64,000 bases of DNA from Pseudomonadota bacterium (GTDB lineage Bacteria > Pseudomonadota > Alphaproteobacteria > Rhodospirillales > Magnetospirillaceae), in NCBI GenBank assembly GCA_021847015.1, contig JAJZVW010000002.1:1-64000 (forward strand), given 5' to 3'. A model generated the notes under the pieces. That model saw only the letters and a program-made list of their open reading frames with translations, was not told the DNA's origin and made no database searches. Every line of letters starts with the position of its first letter. Positions within the stretch are counted from its first letter, which is position 1. This document shows positions 50,844-60,481 of the stretch, piece by piece. The position numbers and the translations under genes are program-made.

Positions 50844-52205
50844 CTAGTCTTGCGTGAATTCGAGAGTGAAGATGGCGCCTCCTCCTTCGGCGTCGCCCAC
50901 GCATACCCTGCCCCCGTGGGTCTGCATGGTCTGTTTGACGATCGCAAGCCCAAGCCCCGATCCCGACGACTGACGGCGGTTGCGCCAGAACCTTTGGAAA
51001 ATCCGTTCCCGCAACTCTTCGGGCACGCCCGGTCCGTGGTCGCGCACGCCGAGGGACGGCGGATCCTTGTGGACGCTGACGGTCACCATCGTGCCGGATG
51101 GGGTGTGGGTCAGCGCGTTTTCCACGAGATTGCGGAGCGCGTGGAATATGGCCTCGCCGTTGCCGCGGATGACGACGGACGATTCGGTGCCCAGCACTTC
51201 CATCTCGCGTCCCGCCTTCACGGCCATGGGCGCCATCCAGGCGACGACGTCGGTGGCGATGGTGTTGAGGTCCGCGTGCTGGTCGGTGGCGATCCGGAGG
51301 GTTTCGATCTGCGCCGCGGTCAGCAATTGGCCGATCAGCCGGGTCATGGCGTCGAGGTCGCGGCGCAGGGCCGTGGCCACCGCGCGGTCGGGCAACGAAT
51401 CGATGTGGGCGGTCAGTATCGCCAGCGGTGTCCGCAATTCGTGGGCGGCATCGGCGGTGAACTCCCTCAGGATTCGGAAGCCGTCCTCCAGCCGGTCGAA
51501 CGCCTGGTTGACGGCGCGTACCAGCGGCACGATTTCGCGGGGCACCCCGGCTTCGGGCAGCCGCACGCTGGTCGTCGTGGGGCCGATGGTTTCGGCCTGC
51601 CGCGACAATTGCCGCAAGGGCGCCAGGCTGGACCGCACGGTGGCGAGGCTCACGCCCAGAAGGGCCAGCAGGAACAGGGCCGCCAGCCACGCATGGCCTT
51701 CGAGGAAGTCGGCGGTCACGGTTTCCACCAGGTTCAGGAAGGCATGCCCCTGATGCTCCACCTGAATCACAAGTTCCCGGTCGCCGACCGTGACCACCAG
51801 GGCAATGCCGAAAACGCCGGGAGGCCCGATGGCGGTGTCGTCGTAATCGTAGAAATGGACATGGGCGGTATCCGCGAATGTCGCCGGCCGCACCGCGGTG
51901 TTGCCGCCGGCGCCGAAAAGCCGCCGGCCGTCGCGGTCGCGCACCGAAAAGCGATCCACCCCGTTCGATCGGTCGTAGGCCTGGAAGACGGCTTTGGGGA
52001 GCGCCAGGGTGGCGGTCCCGCCGCGTGTGTACGACAGGCTCCGCGCGATGGTGTGCGCCCGGTCGAGCAGCGAGCGGCTGCGCACGCTGTCGGTGGTGGA
52101 CTGAAGGTCCCGCCACAGCAGGCCATAGGCGAGGACGATGGCACCCATCGTCGTCAGGGTCATGCGGATGGCGATCTTCCGCAGCAGGGAGGCCGGTTTC
52201 TTCAC
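50844..52205 (-). CDS. EnvZ/QseC-type membrane histidine kinase
   Basis: This 453-residue sensor kinase has helices near 12-30 and 172-190 around a periplasmic domain of about 140 residues, a HAMP-type linker (about 192-245), an H-box FTADAAHELRTPLA with His255, N-box NLVENALTH, G1 DHGPGVPE and G2 GSGLGLAIV. The sensor domain is of no recognised type but is similar in size to those of QseC/PmrB-type kinases. Its start overlaps the stop of the response-regulator gene (52202-52205), so the two form a standard pair. Confidence 0.92.
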   Translation of the reverse strand: MKKPASLLRKIAIRMTLTTMGAIVLAYGLLWRDLQSTTDSVRSRSLLDRAHTIARSLSYTRGGTATLALPKAVFQAYDRSNGVDRFSVRDRDGRRLFGAGGNTAVRPATFADTAHVHFYDYDDTAIGPPGVFGIALVVTVGDRELVIQVEHQGHAFLNLVETVTADFLEGHAWLAALFLLALLGVSLATVRSSLAPLRQLSRQAETIGPTTTSVRLPEAGVPREIVPLVRAVNQAFDRLEDGFRILREFTADAAHELRTPLAILTAHIDSLPDRAVATALRRDLDAMTRLIGQLLTAAQIETLRIATDQHADLNTIATDVVAWMAPMAVKAGREMEVLGTESSVVIRGNGEAIFHALRNLVENALTHTPSGTMVTVSVHKDPPSLGVRDHGPGVPEELRERIFQRFWRNRRQSSGSGLGLAIVKQTMQTHGGRVCVGDAEGGGAIFTLEFTQD

Positions 52206-52885
52206 GCCGCCGGCTCGTCCTCGGACAGCATGTAGCCGACGCCTCTCAGGGTGTGGATGGAGGCTGTGGCGCCGCTCTGCGCAAGCCGTTTGCGCAAACG
52301 CGACATGATCGCCTCGACGGTGTTCGAGGAGACGTCGTCGTCAAATCCGTACAAACCCTCCTCCAAGGCGCGCTTGGGCACCACCCGGCCTACGCGGCGC
52401 AGCAATTGTTCGAGCATGTCGGTCTCGCGTTTCGGCACCGAGGTCGTTTGGCCGCCGACCGTGATCTCGCGCGAGACGGTATCGAGGGCGATGTCGCCGC
52501 AGGTCAGCACCACCCCGAGGGCATGGCCCGGCCGGCGCAGCAACGCGCGGACGCGGGCCAGCAGTTCCTCCATGGCGAAGGGCTTGAGCAGGTAGTCATC
52601 CGCCCCGGCGTTGAGCCCGCGGACCCGGTCGTCGATGCCGTCGCGGGCGGTCAGCACCAGCACCGGCATATTGCCCCCCCGTGCGCGGAAGCGCCGCAAC
52701 AGGTCCAGGCCGTCGCCGTCGGGCAGGCCGAGATCGAGCACCAGCGCCTCGTATCCGATGGTGGACAGGGCGGACTCGGCATCGGCGACGGTCGGGAAAC
52801 CGTCGACGGTGAAGCCTCCCCCCCGAAGGCCGTCCGCTACCAAGTGAAGGAGCCTCTGGTTATCCTCGACCAGAAGGATTCGCAT
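52202..52885 (-). CDS. OmpR/PhoB-family response regulator
   Basis: This 227-residue DNA-binding regulator has a receiver domain with ED (7-8), phospho-acceptor Asp51 in LVLDLGLPDGDG, and the conserved Thr and Lys in LTARDG and YLLKPF. The C-terminal winged helix has VPKRETDMLEQLL, VSSNTVEAIMSRLRKRL and IHTLRGVGYML. It resembles the QseB/PmrA/TctD group. It is co-translated with the kinase gene downstream. Confidence 0.94.
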   Translation of the reverse strand: MRILLVEDNQRLLHLVADGLRGGGFTVDGFPTVADAESALSTIGYEALVLDLGLPDGDGLDLLRRFRARGGNMPVLVLTARDGIDDRVRGLNAGADDYLLKPFAMEELLARVRALLRRPGHALGVVLTCGDIALDTVSREITVGGQTTSVPKRETDMLEQLLRRVGRVVPKRALEEGLYGFDDDVSSNTVEAIMSRLRKRLAQSGATASIHTLRGVGYMLSEDEPAA

Positions 52886-53027
52886 GAGCTCCGTTCTCCC
52901 CGACCTAACCTAGTCTCGGGAGACATCTTATCAGCGCTTTCCGCCGACCGGAATCCCTTGCGGGAAAACCCCGGGCGTCAAAATTCTCCGCGTGCCCCGC
53001 GACGACGGCAAATCCCCTGCCGGGAAT

Positions 53028-53594
53028 TCATGGCGCGGGCCGGGGGCCATGGGGCGGCCGGGCGAATTCCGCGATCATCGCGGCGCAGAATTGCGCCAAA
53101 TCGGCGGGTTTGCGGCTCGTCACCAAGCCGTTGTCGGATACGACCGGCTGGTCCACCCACGACCCCCCGGCGTTGCGGATGTCGGTTTGCAGGGACGGCC
53201 ACGAGGTCAGCGTACGCCCGCGGACCACCCCCGCCTCCACCAGAGTCCAAGGACCGTGGCAGATGGCGGCGACCGGCTTTCCGTCCGCGAAGAAGGCGCG
53301 GGCGAAGCCAACCGCTCGGCTGTCCATGCGTAACGTGTCCGGGCTGGCCACGCCGCCGGGAAGCACCAGCGCGTCGTACTCCTCGGCTCGGGCGTCGGCC
53401 AGGGTCCGGCTCACCGGCGTCGCCTCGGCCTTGTCGTGGTGGCGCATCCCCTGAATCCGCCCGTCGTGCGGCGACACGACATCGACGATGGCCCCTTCAC
53501 CTTCCAATGCCTTGCGCGGTTCCACCAGTTCGCTTTGCTCGAAGCCGTCGGTAGCGAGGATGGCCACCCGCTTGCCTTCCAGCTTTCCCGTCAT
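53028..53594 (-). CDS. DJ-1/PfpI-family protein
   Basis: This 188-residue protein of the PfpI/YhbO branch of the DJ-1 superfamily has the nucleophile elbow AAICHGPW (Cys112-His113), the conserved acid in DGFEQSE (Glu19) and LVLPGGVASPDTLR. Members act as glyoxalases/deglycases or stress chaperones. Assigned activities are debated. The ATG at 53594 is chosen for the GGAGGA site eight bases upstream. It stands alone between the response-regulator gene and a metallo-hydrolase gene on the same strand. Confidence 0.9.
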   Translation of the reverse strand: MTGKLEGKRVAILATDGFEQSELVEPRKALEGEGAIVDVVSPHDGRIQGMRHHDKAEATPVSRTLADARAEEYDALVLPGGVASPDTLRMDSRAVGFARAFFADGKPVAAICHGPWTLVEAGVVRGRTLTSWPSLQTDIRNAGGSWVDQPVVSDNGLVTSRKPADLAQFCAAMIAEFARPPHGPRPAP

Positions 53595-53702
53595 GGTCCG
53601 ATCCTCCATCGGGGTCGCAGCATGGCAACACTGCGCCGGGAAGCCGTGTTCGGGGGTGAGCTTATGAAATCCCGTGGCGGCGCGCCGCAAGCTGCGCCGG
53701 GC

Positions 53703-54359
53703 TCATGCCATCGTCCGCCACCAGCGGCGAGCTTCGCGCGCCGTCCATTCCGGCCCGTGGCCGCTGAAAAGAACGGTGGCGTCGCCGGTCCTCTCCAGGA
53801 AGCGGGTTATCGACGCCCACAGGGTTTCCTCGTTGCCGCCCGGCAGGTCGGTGCGGCCGACGCCTTGCCGGAACAGGGTGTCCCCCGTGAGGGCGAAACC
53901 GCCGAAATCGTAGCATACGCATCCCGGCGTGTGGCCGGGGGTGTGGGTAACCTTGGCCTCGATATCGCCGGCGGTCAGGATGGGTTCGCCGTCGAACGTC
54001 TCGACATTGTCCGGTCCTTCGAAGCCGCTGCCGCCGAAGGCTCGGTCGAGATGGCCGGCCATGGCGATCAACGTGGTCTCGTCCGCATGGGCGCGGGTGG
54101 GGATGTCGAAGGTTCTCTCCATCGCCCGCGCCGCGCCAAGGTGGTCGAGATGGCCGTGGGTAAGCCAGATCGCCAGCGGCGTGCCCCCCGTCGCCCGCGC
54201 GGCGGCGATAATGGCCTCCGCGTCGTTGCCGGGGTCGACGATGACCACGGCGCCGGTGGTCCGGTGGTGGACGAGGTAGCAATTTTCCTGCCAATGCGGA
54301 CTGGTCACCACCACCGACAGGGACAGGTCGCCGAACTCGCCGAGGAATCGGGGGGCCAT
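53703..54359 (-). CDS. Metallo-beta-lactamase-fold hydrolase (glyoxalase II-like)
   Basis: This 218-residue enzyme has the metal motif THGHLDH (67-73), HTPGHTPGC with a third metal histidine, FALTGDTLF with the bridging Asp, and the C-terminal SGHGPEW histidine. This is the standard layout of short GloB-like or MBL-fold thioester hydrolases. Closeness to a DJ-1 family gene, some members of which act on methylglyoxal, could mean a shared detoxification role (inference). Confidence 0.9.
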   Translation of the reverse strand: MAPRFLGEFGDLSLSVVVTSPHWQENCYLVHHRTTGAVVIVDPGNDAEAIIAAARATGGTPLAIWLTHGHLDHLGAARAMERTFDIPTRAHADETTLIAMAGHLDRAFGGSGFEGPDNVETFDGEPILTAGDIEAKVTHTPGHTPGCVCYDFGGFALTGDTLFRQGVGRTDLPGGNEETLWASITRFLERTGDATVLFSGHGPEWTAREARRWWRTMA

Positions 54360-54499
54360 CGTAGCGCTCCACCAGAGACAATCGCCCCGGTATACCGGAA
54401 GCTTGGCACCGTTTCGAATGAAACCGGCTCTTTACGGCCTGGTAACCAGACGCCCCGGAAAATTGCAATATCCTTCCCTTCAGTTGGCAGGCCTTACGT

Positions 54500-55393
<894 letters not shown>

Positions 55394-55714
55394 ATGACGG
55401 TCCTTAAGGTGTTCACCCGATAGAAAGCCCCTTCCAGGATGGGTATACTGTCGTCGAAGTCGTAACCGACAGTATGCGCCAAGAGAACCGGGTGATCTCG
55501 GCCTCATCTGCATTCGGTCGGTTCGACGGCGTCGATGGGGGGGAAGACGTACCCCGGCCCCGGATGGTTCAGATACCCCGGGGCCGGGTTCCGTCCGTCC
55601 CTTGCCTTTCTCCGACAGCACGCGAACAGGGCACAGAGCCACCCGAACGGGGAGGGCTGGTGTACTACCCGCCGCGATGTTACACTTGATGTGCTATCGT
55701 GAGCGGAGGCAACC
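55394..55714. other. Intergenic region with two inverted repeats
   Basis: No gene is seen in these 321 bases. It holds a 9-bp inverted repeat, ATACTGTCG (55445-55453) with CGACAGTAT (55467-55475), which could be an operator, and an 11-bp GC-rich stem, CCCGGCCCCGG (55553-55563) with CCGGGGCCGGG (55578-55588), which could terminate the LOG-family transcript. Neither has a T-run. A GGAGG site precedes the next gene. Confidence 0.5.
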
Positions 55715-56413
55715 ATGGGCCACGACATTCTCAGCGTTATCGCCGCAATGGCGGAAGTCTCGGGGCGGGCGCCGCAAGCCAAGTCGGGCCGGCCGCGACA
55801 GCCGGTTATCACGATTTCGCGCGACCATGGTTCGGGCGGCGACGAGATCGCCAGGCTGCTGGCGCAACGCATGGGATTGGATATCTATGACGAAGTCCTG
55901 CTGAAGGAGGTGGCCGCACGCCTTCAGGACGATCCCGCTATCGTCCGCATGCTGGACGAGGAATTCGGCCAAGCCAAGGACATGTGGCTTTACCGGCTGC
56001 TTTCGGGGAAGGACATCGGCCCGCATACCTACCGGGAGACCCTGGTCAAGGTCGTGCTCAGCCTGGGGCGGTTGGGGGGAGTCATCGTCGGACGGGGCGC
56101 CCATGTGATCCTGGCCGGAGCTTGCGCTCTGAGGATCCGCATCACCGGGACGGCGGAGATATGCGCCGCCCGATTGGCCGCGGACGGCTCCATCAGCGAA
56201 CAGGATGCGCTTCAGCGGGTGTTGGAGGTCAACCATCGGCGTGGCCATTTCGTTTGGGAGGTTTTCCGTTCCCGCCTTGCCGACGCGACCCAATTCGACC
56301 TCACCATCAATACCGACCGCCTGGCTGATTTCGATGCCATCGCCTCGATGCTCGAAGGTGTCGCCAGGGCGATCCACGCGGGTGGCGTCCTTCGCGGCGA
56401 CTGTGGCGGCTGA
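55715..56413 (+). CDS. Cytidylate-kinase-like protein
   Basis: This 232-residue P-loop protein of the cytidylate kinase-like family has the nucleotide-binding loop ISRDHGSGGDEIARLLAQRM (about 34-53) followed by GLDIYDEVLLKEVA, VIVGRGAHVIL and RIRITGTAEICAARLA. The family differs from the housekeeping Cmk and its substrate is not established. A GGAGG ribosome site lies six bases before the ATG. It is convergent with the next gene. Confidence 0.85.
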   Translation: MGHDILSVIAAMAEVSGRAPQAKSGRPRQPVITISRDHGSGGDEIARLLAQRMGLDIYDEVLLKEVAARLQDDPAIVRMLDEEFGQAKDMWLYRLLSGKDIGPHTYRETLVKVVLSLGRLGGVIVGRGAHVILAGACALRIRITGTAEICAARLAADGSISEQDALQRVLEVNHRRGHFVWEVFRSRLADATQFDLTINTDRLADFDAIASMLEGVARAIHAGGVLRGDCGG

Positions 56414-56437
56414 ATCGGGGAAACCTGGGACCGGGCG

Positions 56438-57223
56438 CTACGGCGCCCGCTGTGCGATGTCTATCCGCGCCAGGGCGGTGCCCCCGTTGGACGCCGCCGC
56501 GGTCGCCGCCTGCCGCATCAGTTTTTCCACCTCTCGGGTCGCCGAGTTCGCAGCCTCCACGATCGGCGCGAATCCCAGAGGATCGGCGATGCGCTCCAGC
56601 AGGGCCTTGGCATCGGCCATCGCGGTCAGGGCGTCGCTGTGGCGTTGGGCCGCAAGCATCGGTGCGGTGGTCTTGCGCAGCCGCATGGGGATGCGGCGCA
56701 GCAAACCCAGGCGCCGTCCCGACAGCACCTTGAAATTCATGACATTCGTCAGCAGGGCGGCATGCCGGCCGGGGGGCAGCGCTTCGAACAGCGATTCGAT
56801 CAGTTCGATCTCGCCGAATTCCAGAATCAGGAAGCTTTCCCGTTGTGTTTGCCAGTCGCGGATGAATGTCTCGATGGCGGTCAGTTGAGCGGCGAATTCC
56901 GCCTCGAAGGTCGCCGGGTCGAGCATCCGCCAAGCGCGTGAAGCCGCCAACGGTGTCCGGCCGGGGAGGCCGAATTGGCACGCCAGGTTGCGGGCGACCG
57001 CCAGAAGTTCGGGACTGGCGGAATTCGCGGTGTCCCGCGGCCAGCCGGCGAAAAGGATGTCGAGAGCCTCGGAATCGGTGATCGCCGGGGGCGTGGCCAG
57101 GAGGGCCGCGTATGTCTTCTCCTCGGTTTCACCGGGGATCGGAGGGGATGCCGAGGCGCGTGCGTCGATCGCCGAAGGATCGACGATGGCGATGCCGGGG
57201 CTCGTGTCGGCGGGGGACGACAT
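56438..57223 (-). CDS. Hypothetical protein of about 261 residues
   Basis: I do not recognise a family. The protein looks soluble, mostly helical and alanine/leucine-rich, with a low-complexity N-terminus and a helical segment FILEFGEIELIESLFEALPPG in the middle. No signal peptide or membrane helix is seen. The start is uncertain: ATG 57223 is given, the frame is open to ATG 57268, and neither has a clear ribosome site. It follows the rsmA gene on the same strand across a short AT-rich gap. Confidence 0.6.
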   Translation of the reverse strand: MSSPADTSPGIAIVDPSAIDARASASPPIPGETEEKTYAALLATPPAITDSEALDILFAGWPRDTANSASPELLAVARNLACQFGLPGRTPLAASRAWRMLDPATFEAEFAAQLTAIETFIRDWQTQRESFLILEFGEIELIESLFEALPPGRHAALLTNVMNFKVLSGRRLGLLRRIPMRLRKTTAPMLAAQRHSDALTAMADAKALLERIADPLGFAPIVEAANSATREVEKLMRQAATAAASNGGTALARIDIAQRAP

Positions 57224-57281
57224 GGTGAAACAATATCTGAGAGGCCAGTGTTTCTCCATCCCCGGCATTTACAATTTTATC

Positions 57282-58112
57282 TTAATTTTTCGTTTTGGCA
57301 TCCAGAGCCCTGGCCAGGGAGCAGAACGCCTCCACCGTCAGCTCCTCGGCGCGCAGGGTCGGGTCGATTCCGGCGGCGGCCAGAAGCCCCTCCGCGTCGC
57401 CCAGGGATTTCAGGCTGGAGCGCAGCATCTTGCGGCGCTGGCCGAACGCGGCGGCGGTCACTTTCTCCAGCGTTTCCAGGCGGGCCGGCGCCAAGGGCTG
57501 GGGACGAGGCACGAGGGTGACCACCGTCGACGTGACCGACGGCGGGGGCGTGAAGGCGCGCTTGTCGATGTTGAAGAGCGGACGGACCTCGCACAGCCAC
57601 TGGGTTATCACCGACAGGCGGCCGTAATCGGCGGTGCGCGGGTGGGCGGCGAGGCGGTCCACCACCTCTTTCTGGAACATCAGGGTGAGGCTGTCGAACG
57701 CGGCGATGCGCCGCAGCCAGCCCACCAGCAGGACCGTCGAGACGTTGTAGGGCAGGTTGGCGACGATCCGGCGCGGCGGCGTTCCCAAGGCCGCCGCGTC
57801 CATCTCCAGGGCGTCGCCCGCGATCACCTCCAGCCGGCCGGGATAGGCGGCGGAGATTTCTCCCAGAATGGCCAGGGCGCGCTCATCCCGTTCGATCGCG
57901 ACGACGTGCCGGGCCCCGGCGTCGAGCAGGGCCCGGGTGAGGCCGCCCGGACCCGGGCCGACTTCGATAACGGTGCCCTCGGCGATGTTCCCCGCGGCCC
58001 GCGCGATCCGGCCGGTGAGGTTGAGGTCGAGAAGGAAATGCTGGCCCAGCGATTTGCGCGCCGTCAGTCCATGCCGGGCGATCACGTCCCTGAGAGGCGG
58101 CAATCCGGTCAT
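57282..58112 (-). CDS. rsmA: RsmA/KsgA, 16S rRNA dimethyladenosine transferase
   Basis: This 276-residue SAM-dependent enzyme dimethylates two adjacent adenosines in the 3' end of 16S rRNA during 30S maturation. N-terminal [13 protein letters not shown] is followed by the SAM motif [26 protein letters not shown] and the catalytic NLPYN. The C-terminal helical domain has [13 protein letters not shown]. Its start overlaps the pdxA stop by four bases (ATGA). The order surA-pdxA-rsmA is widely conserved in proteobacteria. Confidence 0.96.
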   Translation of the reverse strand: MTGLPPLRDVIARHGLTARKSLGQHFLLDLNLTGRIARAAGNIAEGTVIEVGPGPGGLTRALLDAGARHVVAIERDERALAILGEISAAYPGRLEVIAGDALEMDAAALGTPPRRIVANLPYNVSTVLLVGWLRRIAAFDSLTLMFQKEVVDRLAAHPRTADYGRLSVITQWLCEVRPLFNIDKRAFTPPPSVTSTVVTLVPRPQPLAPARLETLEKVTAAAFGQRRKMLRSSLKSLGDAEGLLAAAGIDPTLRAEELTVEAFCSLARALDAKTKN

Positions 58113-59146
58113 CGCGGCGGGGCGGAACGGCGACGATTGGCGGCGATCTCGGCCGCGGTCCGCAGCGCCGCCACAAGGCTGGCTTCGCTCGCCTTGCCGG
58201 TCCCGGCCAGGTCCAGGGCCGTGCCATGATCGGGGGAGGTGCGGACGATGGGCAGGCCCAGGGTGATGTTGACGCCGCCATCGAAATCGATGGTCTTGAG
58301 GGGGATCAGCGCCTGATCGTGGTACATGCACAGGACGGCGTCGTACTCGGCGCGCGCCCGGGGGTGGAACAGCGTGTCGGCCGGACGGGGACCGAACGCC
58401 ATTATCCCCGCGGCCGCCAGATCGGCGACGGCGGGGGCGATGATGTCGATTTCCTCGCGCCCCATGCTTCCGTCCTCGCCGCCATGGGGGTTGAGCGCGG
58501 CCACCGCCAGGCGGGGATTTCGGATGCCGAAATCGCGAACCAGGGCCGCCGCCGTGGCCACGCCGATCGCGACGATATCCTCGCGCCGGAGTGTCCGGAT
58601 CGCTTCGGCCAGGGCCACGTGAATGGTCACGGGCACCACCCGCAATCCCGGGCAGGCCAGCATCATCGCTTCGCGGCCGCCGGGCCCGGTCAGCTCGGCC
58701 GCCAGCAGGCTGGCGAGAAACTCGGTGTGCCCGGGAAACGCGAATCCACCCCGGTACATGACCTGTTTGTGGATGGGATTGGTCACCACCCCCGCCGCCG
58801 TGCCGGCACGGGCCATCGCGACGGCGCGGGCGATGGATTCTTGGACGGCTTTCGCATTGGCGGGGTCGGGGCGGCCGGGCTCGACCGCTTGGACCAGCGG
58901 CTGGGGGATCACCGGCAGCGCGGTCGCGAACACGGGGCCAGCCTCGGCCGGATCGGCGATCTCGGCCACCGGCACATCCAGGCCCAGAAGCCCCGCCGCG
59001 CGCCGCAGCCGGGCCGGGTCGTCGATCAGGAAGAACGGGGCTACGCCCTCGTGGCGCCGCCCCCATGCCTTCAGCGCGATGTCGGCGCCGATGCCAGCGG
59101 GTTCTCCCATGGTGAGGGCGAGCGGGGGCAGAGGGATGGTCGCCAT
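58109..59146 (-). CDS. pdxA: PdxA, 4-hydroxythreonine-4-phosphate dehydrogenase
   Basis: This 345-residue NAD-dependent enzyme of pyridoxal 5'-phosphate synthesis (DXP-dependent route) has [16 protein letters not shown] at the N-terminus, the metal-ligand region [17 protein letters not shown] and the C-terminal [12 protein letters not shown] with a metal-binding histidine. Length and order of motifs are normal. It lies between surA and rsmA with 7-base and overlapping junctions, as part of one operon. Confidence 0.96.
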   Translation of the reverse strand: MATIPLPPLALTMGEPAGIGADIALKAWGRRHEGVAPFFLIDDPARLRRAAGLLGLDVPVAEIADPAEAGPVFATALPVIPQPLVQAVEPGRPDPANAKAVQESIARAVAMARAGTAAGVVTNPIHKQVMYRGGFAFPGHTEFLASLLAAELTGPGGREAMMLACPGLRVVPVTIHVALAEAIRTLRREDIVAIGVATAAALVRDFGIRNPRLAVAALNPHGGEDGSMGREEIDIIAPAVADLAAAGIMAFGPRPADTLFHPRARAEYDAVLCMYHDQALIPLKTIDFDGGVNITLGLPIVRTSPDHGTALDLAGTGKASEASLVAALRTAAEIAANRRRSAPPR

Positions 59147-59153
59147 GGGCGCC

Positions 59154-60416
59154 TCACATCCTGATGTCGATGAAAGCCTGGCGCCGCAAGTCCCGCAAGT
59201 ACCGCCGCGTCAGCATATCCATGCGCTCGTCTTCGATCATCCGCCGGATTTGGTCGTGGGACGGCAGGGTGGTTGGCGCCGTTTCCTTCCGGGTGCACAG
59301 CATGATCACTTCCAGGCCGTTCGGAATCTCCAAGGGCGGGCTCACCCCGCCGACCTGCAACACGGTGCTCGCGCGGCGGAGCATGCCCGTGAGTTCGCCC
59401 ACCTTGCTGGGTCCGATTCGGCGCACGTCCAGGGCGCCCACCTGATGTCCCATCGCTTCGAACGCATCGCAGGAATTGGCCGACTGGGTCATCTGCGCCG
59501 CCTTGGCCATCAACTGCTCCTTCGGCGGCCCATTCTTGGGAAGCGGCAGGATCATGTGGGAGAGGGTGACGATGGTGTCGGTGTTGTTGGGGCTTGCCCC
59601 GGCGATGCGGCGGTCGGCCAGGGCAATGATATGGTAGCCGTCGGCCGTGCGGACCAATGGAGAAATGTGGTTGGGCGTGAGCCCGCTGATCGCGCGCAGA
59701 AGGTCGTCGTCGATCATGCCTTCGGACACCCATCCCATCGAACCGCCATTGGCGGCGGTGGGCGATTGCGAGAACTGGTTGGCCAGCACCGCAAAGGGCG
59801 CGCCCTCGTGCAATTGTTCGATCAGGCGTTCGCCCAGGGTGTGCATCTGGCTGTCCTGGGACGGGTTGTCGACCGGCAGGAAAATTTCCGAGACCAGGTA
59901 TTCCGGTTTGCCTTGCCGTGCCTTGATGGCCTCCAGGCGGTCCTCGATCTCCTCGTCGCCGATGCGGATCGTCGGCTGCAGGACGCCGGCGGCGACCTTG
60001 TACCACAGCAGGTCGGCGGCGATCTGCTGGCGCACGAGGGAGGGCTCGACCCCGGCCTGCTTCATCTGGCGCATCATGCTGCCCTTCGGCATGTTGTTCT
60101 GGCGCTCGATGGAGGCGATGCCCTGGTCGATTTCCTGCGGGGTCAGGCCGATTTTTAGCCGCTTGGCTTCTTGGGTCTGGAGGTGCTCGTCGATCATCTT
60201 GCGCAGCACCTGGGGGACCACCCGGCGCAGGGTGTCCTGATTTTGCGGGAGGTGCGACAGCACGATCGCCATATGGACGCGTTCGTCCAGGTCCTTGTTG
60301 GAGATGATCTCGTCGTTGACCACGGCGGCGATGCGGTCGATCTCCTGGGCGCAGGCCGGGCGCGCGCCGACGAGCGCAATGACGGCAAAGAGGCAAACGG
60401 CGAGACGTTGAAGCAT
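59154..60416 (-). CDS. surA: SurA, periplasmic chaperone/peptidyl-prolyl isomerase
   Basis: This 420-residue exported chaperone for outer-membrane proteins has a signal peptide (about 1-23, ending in ACA), the N-terminal SurA domain with IAAVVNDEIISNKDLDERV and two parvulin-type domains (VSEIFLPVDNPSQD with FSQSPTAANGGSMGWVSEG, then a second one with SHMILPLP). It probably assists LptD, encoded just upstream. The ATG at 60416 starts the signal peptide and is preceded by AAGGA. The frame is open further up to 60485 but overlaps the end of lptD. Confidence 0.95.
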   Translation of the reverse strand: MLQRLAVCLFAVIALVGARPACAQEIDRIAAVVNDEIISNKDLDERVHMAIVLSHLPQNQDTLRRVVPQVLRKMIDEHLQTQEAKRLKIGLTPQEIDQGIASIERQNNMPKGSMMRQMKQAGVEPSLVRQQIAADLLWYKVAAGVLQPTIRIGDEEIEDRLEAIKARQGKPEYLVSEIFLPVDNPSQDSQMHTLGERLIEQLHEGAPFAVLANQFSQSPTAANGGSMGWVSEGMIDDDLLRAISGLTPNHISPLVRTADGYHIIALADRRIAGASPNNTDTIVTLSHMILPLPKNGPPKEQLMAKAAQMTQSANSCDAFEAMGHQVGALDVRRIGPSKVGELTGMLRRASTVLQVGGVSPPLEIPNGLEVIMLCTRKETAPTTLPSHDQIRRMIEDERMDMLTRRYLRDLRRQAFIDIRM

Positions 60417-60481
60417 GGCACCACGTTCCTTTGGGCTCGGCAAACCGCATGCCGTATGCGGCGGCGCGGGCGCACACCCGC

